This document shows, piece by piece, positions 36,390-45,884 of a stretch of 64,000 bases of DNA. The stretch's first letter is position 1. Every line of letters begins with the position of its first letter. The DNA comes from Pseudomonas sp. (GTDB lineage Bacteria > Pseudomonadota > Gammaproteobacteria > Pseudomonadales > Pseudomonadaceae): assembly GCA_030699825.1 (NCBI GenBank), contig JAUYKV010000066.1:1-64000 (forward strand). The letters run 5' to 3'. The position numbers and the translations under genes are program-made. The notes under the pieces are model-generated. The model worked only from the letters and a program-made list of their open reading frames with translations. It was not told the origin of the DNA and did not search any database.

Positions 36390-37144
36390 GCGCGGTCCTC
36401 GGTGGGGCGGGCCATGCGTGTGCCGATGGCCACTTGCAGGCGTTTGGGCAGGTGGGCCAGCAGTCGCAGAATGGCGATGAACGGCCCGGGAAAGGCGATC
36501 TCGTAGGGGCGCTGCTCCAGCCGCTCGACGATATGCCGGGCGGCCTTGTCCACTGGCCAGCGCATCGGCATGGGGAAATCGTTCTTCTGCGTCAGCGGGG
36601 TGTCGACGAAGCCGGGGCTGACCAGGGTGACGGCGATGTCCTCGGCCGCAAGGTCGATGCGCAGCGCCTCCAGCAGGTAGCGCATGCCGGCCTTCGAGGC
36701 GCCGTAGGCCTCGGCGCGCGGCAGCGGCAGGTAGGTCACCGAGCTGCCGACCCCGACCAGGTGTGGCTGATGCCCCAGGCGCAGCAGTGGCAGCGCCGCT
36801 TCGATGCAGTAGCTGGCGGAGAACAGATTGGCGCGCACCACTCGCTCGATCATCGCCGCCTCGAAGCTCTGCACCTCGACGTATTCGCAGGTGCCGGCAT
36901 TTAGAATCACTGTGTCCAGCGCCCCCCAGAGCTGGGCGATGCGTTCGCCAATCGCCCGGACCTGGGCGGCGTCGCCGAGATCGCCGGGGGCGACCAGCAC
37001 CTGCCCCGGGTAGCGCTCGGCCAGGGCATTCAGGGGTTCAGTCCTGCGCGCACTGAGCGCCAGGCGATGACCGCGTTGCAGCAGCAGTTCGGCCAGGGCG
37101 GCGCCGATGCCGCTGCTGGCGCCGGTGAGCCAGATACGCCTCAT
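36386..37144 (-). CDS. Short-chain dehydrogenase/reductase
   Basis: A 252-residue classical SDR. The cofactor loop is TGASSGIGAALAE, with NAGT, and the catalytic Ser/Tyr/Lys are in VGVGSSVTYLP and YGASKAG. The C-terminus is basic and partly hydrophobic, suggesting membrane association. It overlaps both neighbours by ATGA. The substrate is unknown; operon context suggests a lipid-derived carbonyl. Confidence 0.9.
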   Translation of the reverse strand: MRRIWLTGASSGIGAALAELLLQRGHRLALSARRTEPLNALAERYPGQVLVAPGDLGDAAQVRAIGERIAQLWGALDTVILNAGTCEYVEVQSFEAAMIERVVRANLFSASYCIEAALPLLRLGHQPHLVGVGSSVTYLPLPRAEAYGASKAGMRYLLEALRIDLAAEDIAVTLVSPGFVDTPLTQKNDFPMPMRWPVDKAARHIVERLEQRPYEIAFPGPFIAILRLLAHLPKRLQVAIGTRMARPTEDRA

Positions 37145-37563
37145 GCCAGTCTCCTTTTCAGCCAGCGGATGGCCTGGCCGAGTAACGGCAGATGCTCGTA
37201 GAGCAGGCTGCCGGCGTCGAAGAAATCACGGTGCTGATGAACCTTGTCGGTCCATAGCAGGTGCGAGCAGCCTTCCACGCGGATCAGTTGGCCGGCGGCC
37301 AGGCGCGGGTGGCGGTAGCTCATGGTCCAGCGCAGGTAACCTTCGCCCGGGCGCACCTGATCGAAACCGTAGAAATCGAAGCGCAGCTCACTGACGTTGG
37401 CGTACAGCGCGGCGAAATAGCGCTGCAGGTTGGCCAGTCCGCGCACCTCATGCAGGGGGTCGCGCAGCAGCGCATCGTCGCTGTACAGCTCGCCGAGACG
37501 CTCGAGATTGTCCTTGTTCAGGGCGGCGAAAGAATGGGCGAATTGACGCAGAAAGTCGCTCAT
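37141..37563 (-). CDS. NTF2-like (SnoaL-fold) protein
   Basis: A 140-residue protein with the NTF2-like pattern: an N-terminal helix (FAALNKDNLERLGELYSDDA), then LRDPLHEVRGLANLQRYFAA and beta strands with YLRWTMSYRH. Such folds serve as small isomerases or carriers. The ATG at 37563 overlaps the photolyase stop; the longer frame upstream is inside phrB. Function unknown. Confidence 0.85.
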   Translation of the reverse strand: MSDFLRQFAHSFAALNKDNLERLGELYSDDALLRDPLHEVRGLANLQRYFAALYANVSELRFDFYGFDQVRPGEGYLRWTMSYRHPRLAAGQLIRVEGCSHLLWTDKVHQHRDFFDAGSLLYEHLPLLGQAIRWLKRRLA

Positions 37564-39008
37564 GCAGGTGTCTCCGGCGCCCGCTGCGGCAGGTGCTTGA
37601 AGGCGGCCAGTGCGCGTGCGCGGCTGCTGCCGAGGTCGACGATCGGCCGCGGGTAGTCCGCCACGCCGAACAAGCCGCCCATGGCCGCCGGGTTGTGGAT
37701 GTTCTTGTTGTTCAAACCAGTCAACTCGGGCAGCCATTCGCGAATAAAACGGCCGTCCGGGTCGAAGCGTTGCGATTGGCTGAGCGGGTTGAAGATACGG
37801 AAGTAGGGGACCGAATCGGTGCCGGTGGACGAGCTCCACTGCCAGCCGCCATTGTTGGCCGCCAGATCGCCGTCGATCAGGTGGCGCATGAAGAAGCGCT
37901 CGCCTTCGCGCCAGTCGATCAGCAGGTTCTTGGTCAGGAACATCGCCACCACCATGCGCAGGCGGTTGTGCATCCAGCCGGTGGCGAGTAGCTGGCGCAT
38001 CGCCGCATCGATGATCGGGAAACCGCTGCGGCCTTGTTGCCAGGCGGCCAGTTCGTCCGGCGCCTGGCGCCAGGCCAGGGCGTCGGTTTCCGGGCGAAAC
38101 GCGCGGTGCATGGACACGCGCGGGTAGCCGACCAGGATGTGTTTGTAGAATTCGCGCCAGAGCAGCTCGTTAATCCAGGTGACAATGCTGCTATTGCCGC
38201 TGTCGAACTCGCCCTGATTGGCTTGCAGAGCGGCGTGCAGGCACTGGCGTGGCGACAGCACGCCGGCGGCGAGGTAGGCGGACAAGCGGCTGGTGCCGGG
38301 TTTGCCCGGCAAGTCGCGTTCACTCTGGTAGTAGTTGATCTGCTCGTCGGCAAAGGCCAGCAAGCGCTTGTGGGCTTGCTGCTCGCCGGCCGGCCAGAGC
38401 TGACGCAGACTGGCGGCGGGTGGCGCAAAGCCCGGCACCGCGTCAGGAATGGGGTCGCTGGCGATCTGCAGCGGCGCCTGTGCGGCCGGGCGCCTGACCA
38501 GCGCGGGCAGGGCGCTGTGCAGGCGCTGGTAGCAGATCTTGCGGAACTGGCTGTAGACCTGGAAGTAGCCACCGGACTTGGTCAGCACGCTGCCGGGCCT
38601 GAACAATAGCTGGTCGAGGTGGCTGTGGAAGTTGATCCCGAGTGCGTCCAGGGCCTGGGCCACGGCCTGGTCGCGGCGACTTTCGTGGACGCCGTATTCC
38701 TCGTTGACCTGAACGCTGCCAATCTGTAATTGCTGGCAGAGCTCGGCGATCACCCGCGGCGCGGCACTCCAGTCATCGGCCTCACGCACCAGCAGCGGCA
38801 CGTTGAGGGCGCCCAGTTCGCGGCTCAGTTCGACCAGGTTACGCAACCAGAAATCGACCTTGCTCGGTGCATCGTCGTGGGCTTGCCATTGCCCGGGGCT
38901 GAGCAGGAACAGCGCGACCGTCGGCCCGGCCGCCATGGCCGCGGCCAGGGCGCTGTTGTCTTGCACACGCAGGTCGGTGCGCAGCCATAGCAGTTGTGAG
39001 GTGGTCAT
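37560..39008 (-). CDS. phrB: Deoxyribodipyrimidine photolyase
   Basis: A 482-residue class I photolyase. An N-terminal alpha/beta antenna domain (LLWLRTDLRVQDNSALAAA) is followed by the FAD-binding helical domain with SRLSAYLAAGVLSPRQ, WINELLWREFYKHIL and NNGGWQWSSSTGTDSVPYFR. It repairs cyclobutane pyrimidine dimers using light. It overlaps the MerR gene upstream (ATGA) and the NTF2-like gene downstream, so it is under the same control as the lipid genes. Confidence 0.96.
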   Translation of the reverse strand: MTTSQLLWLRTDLRVQDNSALAAAMAAGPTVALFLLSPGQWQAHDDAPSKVDFWLRNLVELSRELGALNVPLLVREADDWSAAPRVIAELCQQLQIGSVQVNEEYGVHESRRDQAVAQALDALGINFHSHLDQLLFRPGSVLTKSGGYFQVYSQFRKICYQRLHSALPALVRRPAAQAPLQIASDPIPDAVPGFAPPAASLRQLWPAGEQQAHKRLLAFADEQINYYQSERDLPGKPGTSRLSAYLAAGVLSPRQCLHAALQANQGEFDSGNSSIVTWINELLWREFYKHILVGYPRVSMHRAFRPETDALAWRQAPDELAAWQQGRSGFPIIDAAMRQLLATGWMHNRLRMVVAMFLTKNLLIDWREGERFFMRHLIDGDLAANNGGWQWSSSTGTDSVPYFRIFNPLSQSQRFDPDGRFIREWLPELTGLNNKNIHNPAAMGGLFGVADYPRPIVDLGSSRARALAAFKHLPQRAPETPA

Positions 39009-39955
39009 TGGCTATCCAGCAGGTTGAGAACGGTGAGAATGTGCAGGGCGCTTAGCGGATCTGGCGCCATGTCCAGCGCGTTGTTCTGCTGCGCCTGGGC
39101 CTGTAACGCCTGATTATGGATGAGCGCCGCCGGGCCGATGATCAGACACGGACAGGTGTAGCCCGCCTGCAAGCGCGACCAGTGCGCGCTGTTCAGCGCC
39201 TGGCTGGAATACAGCAGCAGCGCCTTGGGCTGGATGTGTTCGATCACCATGGCCAGTTCCGCTGGCGGCACTGGCCAATCGAAGACCTCCACTGCCGAGC
39301 CGGCGCTGCTGGCCAGCCAGGCGGTGAGCCACAGCCCCGGTTCCATCGGCAGGTCGGAAAGATTGACCAGTAGCAGCGGGGCGCCGCCCTGCTGGCGGTT
39401 GTTGTGGTACAGCCGCGTACCGAGCTTGCTGCGCAGCCAGGAGTAGAAAAACACCCGTTCGGCCTGGGCGCCGAACTGGCCTCGCCAACGCAGTTCCAGG
39501 GCCTCGAGCAGGGGCAGCAGCAGCTTTTTGCACAGGGTAGGCGGCGGGTAGAGCGCCAGTTCGCTGTTGAAACACTCGTCCAGGCGCCGCTCGGCCAGGT
39601 TGCAAATGGCTTCCTGCAGGCGCTGGCACTTCTCGTCCCACTGCGAGTTGGCTTCGGCAAACGCCGGTTGGTTGGCGCGCAGCAGCCCTTTGACCTGGCC
39701 AACCGATACGCCCCGGTTGAGCCAGGTGAGGATGGTCTGGATCTGCGCCACATGTTCGGCCGAGTACAGGCGATGACCCTTGGGCGTGCGGTGCGGCACG
39801 ATCAGGCCATAGCGGCGCTCCCAGGCCCGCAGGGTCACGGCGTTCACGCCGGTCAGCCGGGCAACCTCGCGAATCGGCAGGAAGCCCTTGGCCAAGGCGT
39901 GCTGGTAGTCATCGCCGACAGCGGCAGGCGAGTCGCTCTGAGTGAGATCGTCCAT
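39005..39955 (-). CDS. MerR-family regulator, LitR/CarH-like with degenerate B12 site
   Basis: A 316-residue regulator. The MerR helix-turn-helix is at about residues 27-95 (IREVARLTGVNAVTLRAWER), followed by a helical and an alpha/beta domain laid out like the B12-binding module of CarH/LitR. The photosensory signature W-x9-EH is not intact: the best match is WRGQFGAQAERVFF, lacking the histidine. I find no DxHxxG cobalamin motif. This suggests the class of LitR proteins that do not bind B12 and depend on another photosensor. It is probably the repressor acting at the operators upstream of the operon. Confidence 0.82.
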   Translation of the reverse strand: MDDLTQSDSPAAVGDDYQHALAKGFLPIREVARLTGVNAVTLRAWERRYGLIVPHRTPKGHRLYSAEHVAQIQTILTWLNRGVSVGQVKGLLRANQPAFAEANSQWDEKCQRLQEAICNLAERRLDECFNSELALYPPPTLCKKLLLPLLEALELRWRGQFGAQAERVFFYSWLRSKLGTRLYHNNRQQGGAPLLLVNLSDLPMEPGLWLTAWLASSAGSAVEVFDWPVPPAELAMVIEHIQPKALLLYSSQALNSAHWSRLQAGYTCPCLIIGPAALIHNQALQAQAQQNNALDMAPDPLSALHILTVLNLLDSQ

Positions 39956-39957
39956 GC

Positions 39958-40926
39958 TCAGAGGGCATTCCGCAGGCTGAGGTTTTCTGGATGGGGTTGC
40001 AGGTACACCTGCGTGGCCAGATAGTCGTCCGGGTGGCGGCGCAAGTGATGCTTGAGCAGGGTCAGGGGCACCACCAGCGGCACGATGCCGTTGCGGTATT
40101 GGCCGATCAGCTGCTGTATTTCCTGGCGGTCTGCGCTGTTCAGGACCTGTTTGAGGTAACCGCTGAGGTGCTGCAGCGTGTTGCTGTGGGTGCGCCGGGT
40201 CGCACACTTCTTCAATGCCGCCATCAGCTCGCTGAAGTAACGCGGCGCCAATACCTGCAGATCGTGCTGGTGCAGGTTGCCGAGCAGGCGGCCGAGCGCC
40301 TTGTATTGCAGGGGATGGGTGGCCATCAGCAGGTATTTGTAGCGCGAGTGAAAGTCCAGCAGGGTCTTGCGGGTCAGGCCGTCACGCAGCAGTTGCTGCC
40401 ATTGCGCGTAAGCGTAAACACGGGTGATGAAATTTTCGCGCAGGATGGGGTCGTTGAGCCGGCCATCTTCCTCCACCGGCAGGTCCGGGCGGCGGGCGCA
40501 GAAAGCTTCGGCATAGATGCCGCGGCCCTTGGGTTCGCTGGGACGGCCGTTGTCCTGGTAGACCTTGACTCGCTCCAGGCCACAGGACGGCGATTGCTGC
40601 ATGAAGATGTAGCCGCAGATGTCGTCCAGGGCTTCCGCCATCTGGGCGCCATAGGCGGCCAGTGGTTCAGTGTGGTCGCGCTCGCGCTGCACGGTACCCA
40701 CTGCGCGAGGCGTCGCGGGGTCGCCGACCAGGCGGATGGGTTCACGCGGGGTGCCCAGGCCGATCGCCACTTCGGGGCACAACGGGACGAAATCGAAATA
40801 CTCGGTGAGGGTGCGGCTGCACAACCGTGACTCCTTGTGGCCGCCGTTGTAGCGCACTTCAGCGCCCAGCAGGCAGGCGCTGATGGCGAGTTTGGGTTTG
40901 CTGGAAGCGACGGCGAGCGGGTTCAT
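39958..40926 (-). CDS. DUF523/DUF1722 two-domain protein
   Basis: A 322-residue protein with DUF523 in the N-terminal half (ISACLLGAEVRYNGGHK, PLCPEVAIGLGTPREPI, QQSPSCGLERVKVY) and DUF1722 (YbgA-like) in the C-terminal half (FHSRYKYLLMATHP). Conserved cysteines in SACLLG and SPSCG suggest a metal or Fe-S site. In many bacteria this gene lies next to MerR and photolyase genes, as here. It is the first gene of the operon and ends two bases before the MerR gene. Confidence 0.88.
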   Translation of the reverse strand: MNPLAVASSKPKLAISACLLGAEVRYNGGHKESRLCSRTLTEYFDFVPLCPEVAIGLGTPREPIRLVGDPATPRAVGTVQRERDHTEPLAAYGAQMAEALDDICGYIFMQQSPSCGLERVKVYQDNGRPSEPKGRGIYAEAFCARRPDLPVEEDGRLNDPILRENFITRVYAYAQWQQLLRDGLTRKTLLDFHSRYKYLLMATHPLQYKALGRLLGNLHQHDLQVLAPRYFSELMAALKKCATRRTHSNTLQHLSGYLKQVLNSADRQEIQQLIGQYRNGIVPLVVPLTLLKHHLRRHPDDYLATQVYLQPHPENLSLRNAL

Positions 40927-40947
40927 GGCACGACCTCTAATGAATAC

Positions 40948-40973
40948 TTGTACATGACATTAAGAATGTACAA
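40948..40973. promoter_or_regulatory. Proximal MerR-type operator
   Basis: TTGTACA (40948-40954), twelve bases, TGTACAA (40967-40973): a perfect 7-bp inverted repeat. It lies just downstream of the -10 box of the minus-strand operon, 22 bases before the first codon. Confidence 0.7.
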
Positions 40974-40982
40974 CTTATGTTC

Positions 40983-41010
40983 ATCATAGGGGTGTTGTTG
41001 TACAAGTCAA
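40983..41010 (-). promoter_or_regulatory. Sigma-70 promoter of the photolyase operon
   Basis: On the minus strand TTGACT (41010-41005), a 16-base spacer and TATGAT (40988-40983) form a near-consensus promoter. The -35 box lies inside the distal operator and the -10 box lies between the two operators, an arrangement expected for a repressed promoter. Confidence 0.7.
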
Positions 41011-41023
41011 ATAATTTGTACAG
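40998..41023. promoter_or_regulatory. Distal MerR-type operator overlapping the -35 box
   Basis: TTGTACA (40998-41004), twelve bases, TGTACAG (41017-41023). It has the same spacing as the proximal operator and is offset from it by exactly 50 bases. The -35 hexamer is in its twelve-base centre. Confidence 0.7.
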
Positions 41024-41050
41024 CTTCTGTGATGTTTTTAGGGCGGCAGA

Positions 41051-41250
41051 AGTGAACCGTCGTGCTGTGGTGTCGGCGGTTCACTGGCATGGGGCATGAA
41101 TGAGGAGCAGTCGACTAGTGTCGAAGCAGCGTTGAAATGTCGGTTTGGGAGTGGTCGGCAAACGGAAACACTTGAGCGTGGGAGGCGCTTTAGCGGCGCT
41201 GGCGCGCAGCGCCCTTGATCGAGGCTATCGCGGCTGAAGCCCCTCCCACC
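41051..41250. repeat. Hairpin and REP pair between the operon and the Trp-rich gene
   Basis: AGTGAACCG (41051-41059) pairs with CGGTTCACT (41077-41085). A divergent REP pair follows: GCGTGGGAGGCGCTTTAGCG from 41177 and its inverted partner CGGCTGAAGCCCCTCCCACC up to about 41250. With the operators this accounts for most of the 421-base gap; no gene is visible. Confidence 0.75.
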
Positions 41251-41347
41251 CGTGACGCACTATCGGTCACATGCGAACGCTTAAGCGCTGGCGTGTCACT
41301 CGTGCAGGCGCAGACCCGCCGCGGCAGCAGCGGGCTGTTCGAGGCGG

Positions 41348-42603
<1,256 letters not shown>

Positions 42604-42620
42604 CTACGCTTTAGACAAAA

Positions 42621-42648
42621 CCTATACAGTATTTATTGTATGTATAGG
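42621..42648. promoter_or_regulatory. MerR-type operator in a divergent promoter region
   Basis: CCTATACA (42621-42628), twelve bases, TGTATAGG (42641-42648): a perfect 8-bp inverted repeat. Spacing is identical to the TTGTACA-N12-TGTACAA sites upstream of the photolyase operon and the shared core is TRTACA-N12-TGTAYA. It lies between the FAD oxidoreductase gene (45 bases to its start) and the TIGR01777 gene. Confidence 0.6.
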
Positions 42649-42774
42649 GCTTATCGGATTCAATCGTGCCTGTCTTCATTAAAGACAATCCTGAGCCGGA
42701 TTAAAGGCACGTTGGCTTTTGATAAACCAGACTGACGGATATCAGGTTGACGAACGCCATGCGAGGAGGATGCC

Positions 42775-43680
42775 ATGCACATATTGCTGACCGGCGGGAC
42801 CGGCTTGATCGGTCGCGGTCTTTGTCGTCATTGGGTGCAGCAAGGCCACCAGTTGACGGTGTGGAGCCGCAGTCCGCAGCGGGTTGCTGCGCTGTGCGGG
42901 GCGCAGGTGCGCGGCATCGGCCAGCTCGAAGAGCTGGGCGCCGAGCCGCTCGACGCGGTGGTCAATCTGGCCGGTGCGCCGATTGCCGACCGGCCCTGGA
43001 CCAGCAAGCGCAAGAGCCTACTGTGGGCCAGTCGCATCACCCTGACCGAGCAGCTGCTGAGCTGGCTGCAGGGGCGCACCGAGCGGCCGCGGGTGTTGCT
43101 GTCGGGGTCGGCGGTGGGCTGGTATGGCGATGGTGGCGAACGCGAGCTGCACGAGGATTCGCCGCCGGTCTGCGAGGATTTCGCCGCGCAACTGTGCGGC
43201 GCCTGGGAGGAAACCGCGCAGCGCGCCGAAGCCTTGGGCATTCGTGTGGTGCTGGTGCGCACCGGTCTGGTGCTGGCCCGCGAGGGTGGCTTTCTCAAGC
43301 GCCTGTTGTTGCCATTCAAACTCGGTCTGGGCGGGCGGCTGGGCGATGGCCGGCAGTGGATGCCATGGGTGCATATGGCCGATCAAATCGCCCTGATGGA
43401 TTTTCTCTTGCAGCACGAGCAGGCCAGCGGTCCTTATAATGCCTGCAGCCCGCATCCGGTGCGCAATGCCGAGTTTGCCAGCGCGCTGGGCCGTGCCCTG
43501 CACCGTCCGGCGCTGCTGCCGGTGCCGGCGGTGGTGTTGCGCGTCGGCCTGGGTGAGTTGTCCGGTTTGCTGCTGGGCGGCCAGCGCGCATTGCCGGTAC
43601 GCCTGAGTGAGGCCGGCTTTGGTTTTCGTTTCACCGATCTGGATACGGCCCTGGCGGATTTGCTGGGCGACACTGACTGA
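42775..43680 (+). CDS. TIGR01777 family NAD-dependent epimerase
   Basis: A 301-residue extended-SDR protein. The cofactor motif is MHILLTGGTGLIGRGLCRHW, followed by VVNLAGAPIADRPWTSKRK, GSAVGWYGDGGE and the C-terminal DUF1731 part (LPVPAVVLRVGLGELSGLLL). The family is close to E. coli YfcH; the substrate is unknown. It is preceded by GAGGAGG and lies 12 bases before hemH, with which it is probably cotranscribed. Confidence 0.92.
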   Translation: MHILLTGGTGLIGRGLCRHWVQQGHQLTVWSRSPQRVAALCGAQVRGIGQLEELGAEPLDAVVNLAGAPIADRPWTSKRKSLLWASRITLTEQLLSWLQGRTERPRVLLSGSAVGWYGDGGERELHEDSPPVCEDFAAQLCGAWEETAQRAEALGIRVVLVRTGLVLAREGGFLKRLLLPFKLGLGGRLGDGRQWMPWVHMADQIALMDFLLQHEQASGPYNACSPHPVRNAEFASALGRALHRPALLPVPAVVLRVGLGELSGLLLGGQRALPVRLSEAGFGFRFTDLDTALADLLGDTD

Positions 43681-43692
43681 TAAGGATTCTGC

Positions 43693-44715
43693 ATGAGTAA
43701 TCACGCCCTGTTGCTGGTCAATCTGGGGTCACCAGCGTCGACCGAAGTGGCTGATGTACGGCGCTATCTCAATCAATTTCTGATGGACCCCTATGTGGTC
43801 GACTTACCCTGGCCGCTGCGGCGCTTGCTGGTGTCGCTGATTCTGATCAAGCGACCCGCCGCCTCGGCCCATGCCTATGCGTCGATCTGGTGGCAGGACG
43901 GTTCGCCCCTGGTGGTGTTGAGCAAACGCCTGCAGACGGCGATGAAGGCGCAGTGGACCCAGGGCCCGGTCGAGCTGGCGATGCGTTACGGCGAGCCGTC
44001 GATCGAGACGGTGCTCCAGCGTCTGGCGACGCAAGGCATCAAGCAGGTGACCTTGGCGCCGCTGTACCCGCAGTTTGCCGACAGCACCACCACCACGGTG
44101 ATCGAGGAAGCCAGGCGGGTGGTGCGCGCGGCTAATCTGGACATGCGCTTCTCCATCCTGGCGCCCTTCTATGACCAGCCGGAATACATCGGTGCCCTGG
44201 TCGACAGCGCCAGGCCTTACCTCGAGCAGGACTTCGATCACCTGTTGCTGAGTTTTCACGGCTTGCCGGAACGCCACCTGCGCAAGCTCGACCCGAGCAA
44301 GCACTGCCTCAAGGGCCCCGACTGCTGCCGTACGGCGCCGCCGCAAGTGCTCGCGACCTGCTACCGCGCGCAATGCCTGCGCAGCGCCGCCGCCTTTGCC
44401 GAACGCATGGGGCTGCGCCCGGAACAGTGGTCGGTGTCCTTCCAGTCGCGCCTGGGGCGGGACAAGTGGATCGAACCCTATACCGAAAGCCGCCTCGAGG
44501 AGTTGGCCGGGCAGGGTGTGAAGAAACTGCTGGTGATGTGCCCGGCGTTTGTTGCCGACTGCATCGAAACCCTGGAGGAGATCGGCGATCGCGGCCTGGA
44601 GCAATTTAAGGCCGCCGGCGGCGAAAGCCTGCAACTGGTGCCTTGCCTCAACGATCACCCCAGCTGGGTGACGGCACTCAAGACCCTCAGCGAGCGGGCG
44701 CCCTTGATGCTCTGA
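43693..44715 (+). CDS. hemH: Ferrochelatase
   Basis: A 340-residue Hem[21 protein letters not shown], the catalytic histidine in [12 protein letters not shown], and the glutamate-containing [15 protein letters not shown]. It inserts Fe2+ into protoporphyrin IX. Linking it to a possibly light-regulated promoter would make sense, because porphyrins are photosensitisers, but that is inference. The C-terminus meets a bidirectional terminator shared with upp. Confidence 0.96.
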   Translation: MSNHALLLVNLGSPASTEVADVRRYLNQFLMDPYVVDLPWPLRRLLVSLILIKRPAASAHAYASIWWQDGSPLVVLSKRLQTAMKAQWTQGPVELAMRYGEPSIETVLQRLATQGIKQVTLAPLYPQFADSTTTTVIEEARRVVRAANLDMRFSILAPFYDQPEYIGALVDSARPYLEQDFDHLLLSFHGLPERHLRKLDPSKHCLKGPDCCRTAPPQVLATCYRAQCLRSAAAFAERMGLRPEQWSVSFQSRLGRDKWIEPYTESRLEELAGQGVKKLLVMCPAFVADCIETLEEIGDRGLEQFKAAGGESLQLVPCLNDHPSWVTALKTLSERAPLML

Positions 44716-44773
44716 GAGCAAGCCAGACCACGCAGGACGGGTGACCCCGGCAGCCCGTTCCTGGTTTTGCTCT
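44715..44773. terminator. Bidirectional terminator between hemH and upp
   Basis: A nested inverted repeat: AGAGCAA..TTGCTCT outside, CCAG..CTGG next, and ACGGG..CCCGT inside, in the 82-base gap between the convergent genes hemH and upp. Confidence 0.65.
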
Positions 44774-44797
44774 GTGGGTGATCCGGGTTACGCCTGC

Positions 44798-45436
44798 TCA
44801 GGCGTCCTTCTGCTTGGTGCCGAAGATCTTGTCGCCGGCATCGCCCAGGCCGGGAATGATGTAGCCGTGCTCATTGAGGCGCTGGTCGATAGAGGCGGTG
44901 AAGATCATCACGTCGGGGTGGGCATCGGCCACTGCCTTGATCCCTTCTGGCGCGGCGACCAGCACCATGGCGCGGATTTCCTTGCAGCCGGCCTTCTTCA
45001 GCAGGTCGATGGTGGCGACCATGGAGCCGCCGGTGGCGAGCATCGGGTCGATGATCAGCGCCAGGCGCTCGTCGATCTCCGGCACCAATTTTTCCAGGTA
45101 GGTGTGCGCCTGCAGGGTCTGCTCGTTGCGCGCCACGCCCACGGCGCTGACCTTGGCCCCGGGAATCAGGCTGAGCACGCCGTCGAGCATGCCGATGCCG
45201 GCGCGCAGAATCGGCACCACGGTGATCTTCTTGCCGGAAATCTTTTCCACCTGCACGGTGCCGGCCCAACCCTGGATCTCGCAGTTTTCCAGGGGCAGAT
45301 CCTTGGTCGCCTCGTAGGTCAGCAGGGCGCCGACTTCCTGGGCCAGTTCGCGGAAGTTCTTCGTGCTGATATCAGCGCGACGCATCAGGCCGAGCTTGTG
45401 GCGAATCAGCGGGTGGCGGATCTCGAGGACGGGCAT
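44798..45436 (-). CDS. upp: Uracil phosphoribosyltransferase
   Basis: A 212-residue enzyme: [19 protein letters not shown] at the start, [10 protein letters not shown], and the PRPP loop [13 protein letters not shown]. It ends with the uracil-binding [16 protein letters not shown]. It salvages uracil to UMP. The ATG at 45436 is the family start. A uracil permease gene often follows in pseudomonads but is absent here. Confidence 0.96.
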   Translation of the reverse strand: MPVLEIRHPLIRHKLGLMRRADISTKNFRELAQEVGALLTYEATKDLPLENCEIQGWAGTVQVEKISGKKITVVPILRAGIGMLDGVLSLIPGAKVSAVGVARNEQTLQAHTYLEKLVPEIDERLALIIDPMLATGGSMVATIDLLKKAGCKEIRAMVLVAAPEGIKAVADAHPDVMIFTASIDQRLNEHGYIIPGLGDAGDKIFGTKQKDA

Positions 45437-45603
45437 GGCGGGTTCTCCGGCGGGGGCAGGCAAAAAATTACGCTAGATTAGCATTGGCGTTGCGTTGCTG
45501 GCGCGCAAGCGCACGCGGCGTGCAGGAATTTTGGGTGTAATGTCGCCGATTGCGCGTATCTCCGGCGGTTTGTCCGCAAAGGCTTGCTCCGCCGGGAGCA
45601 GAT

Positions 45604-45846
45604 GGGTACCTTTGCCGGCTTTTTATTCTGACGAATCGATCAGCTTTTATTTCGGCTATGTACCTGTTAACTGTTGAGCCTGATCGCAACCTCGTGGGAG
45701 GGGCTTTAGCCGCGAAACATTGTCAGTGTTTCGAAGGTTTTCGCGGATGAAACGCAACGCCGCCGGGCACCTCCCACAAAAACGTTATCTCTCATGCAAC
45801 AGATAATGGGTACATAGCTTTTATTTTGATGCGTCGATCAATTTCC
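45604..45846. repeat. REP-containing element with inverted and direct flanking repeats
   Basis: A REP (GTGGGAGGGGCTTTAGCCGC, 45694-45713, inverted partner CACCTCCCAC near 45778) lies between inverted arms GCTATGTACCTGTTAACTG.. (45655-45676) and their complement at 45797-45818 (19 of 22 match). Outside, an imperfect direct repeat of about 30 bases (TTTTATTCTGACGAATCGAT and TTTTATTTTGATGCGTCGAT) flanks the whole. It fills most of the 448-base gap between upp and hpt. Confidence 0.7.
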
Positions 45847-45884
45847 GTACTTTTCAGCGTTCGTCCACTTATAGAGGAAAGACC

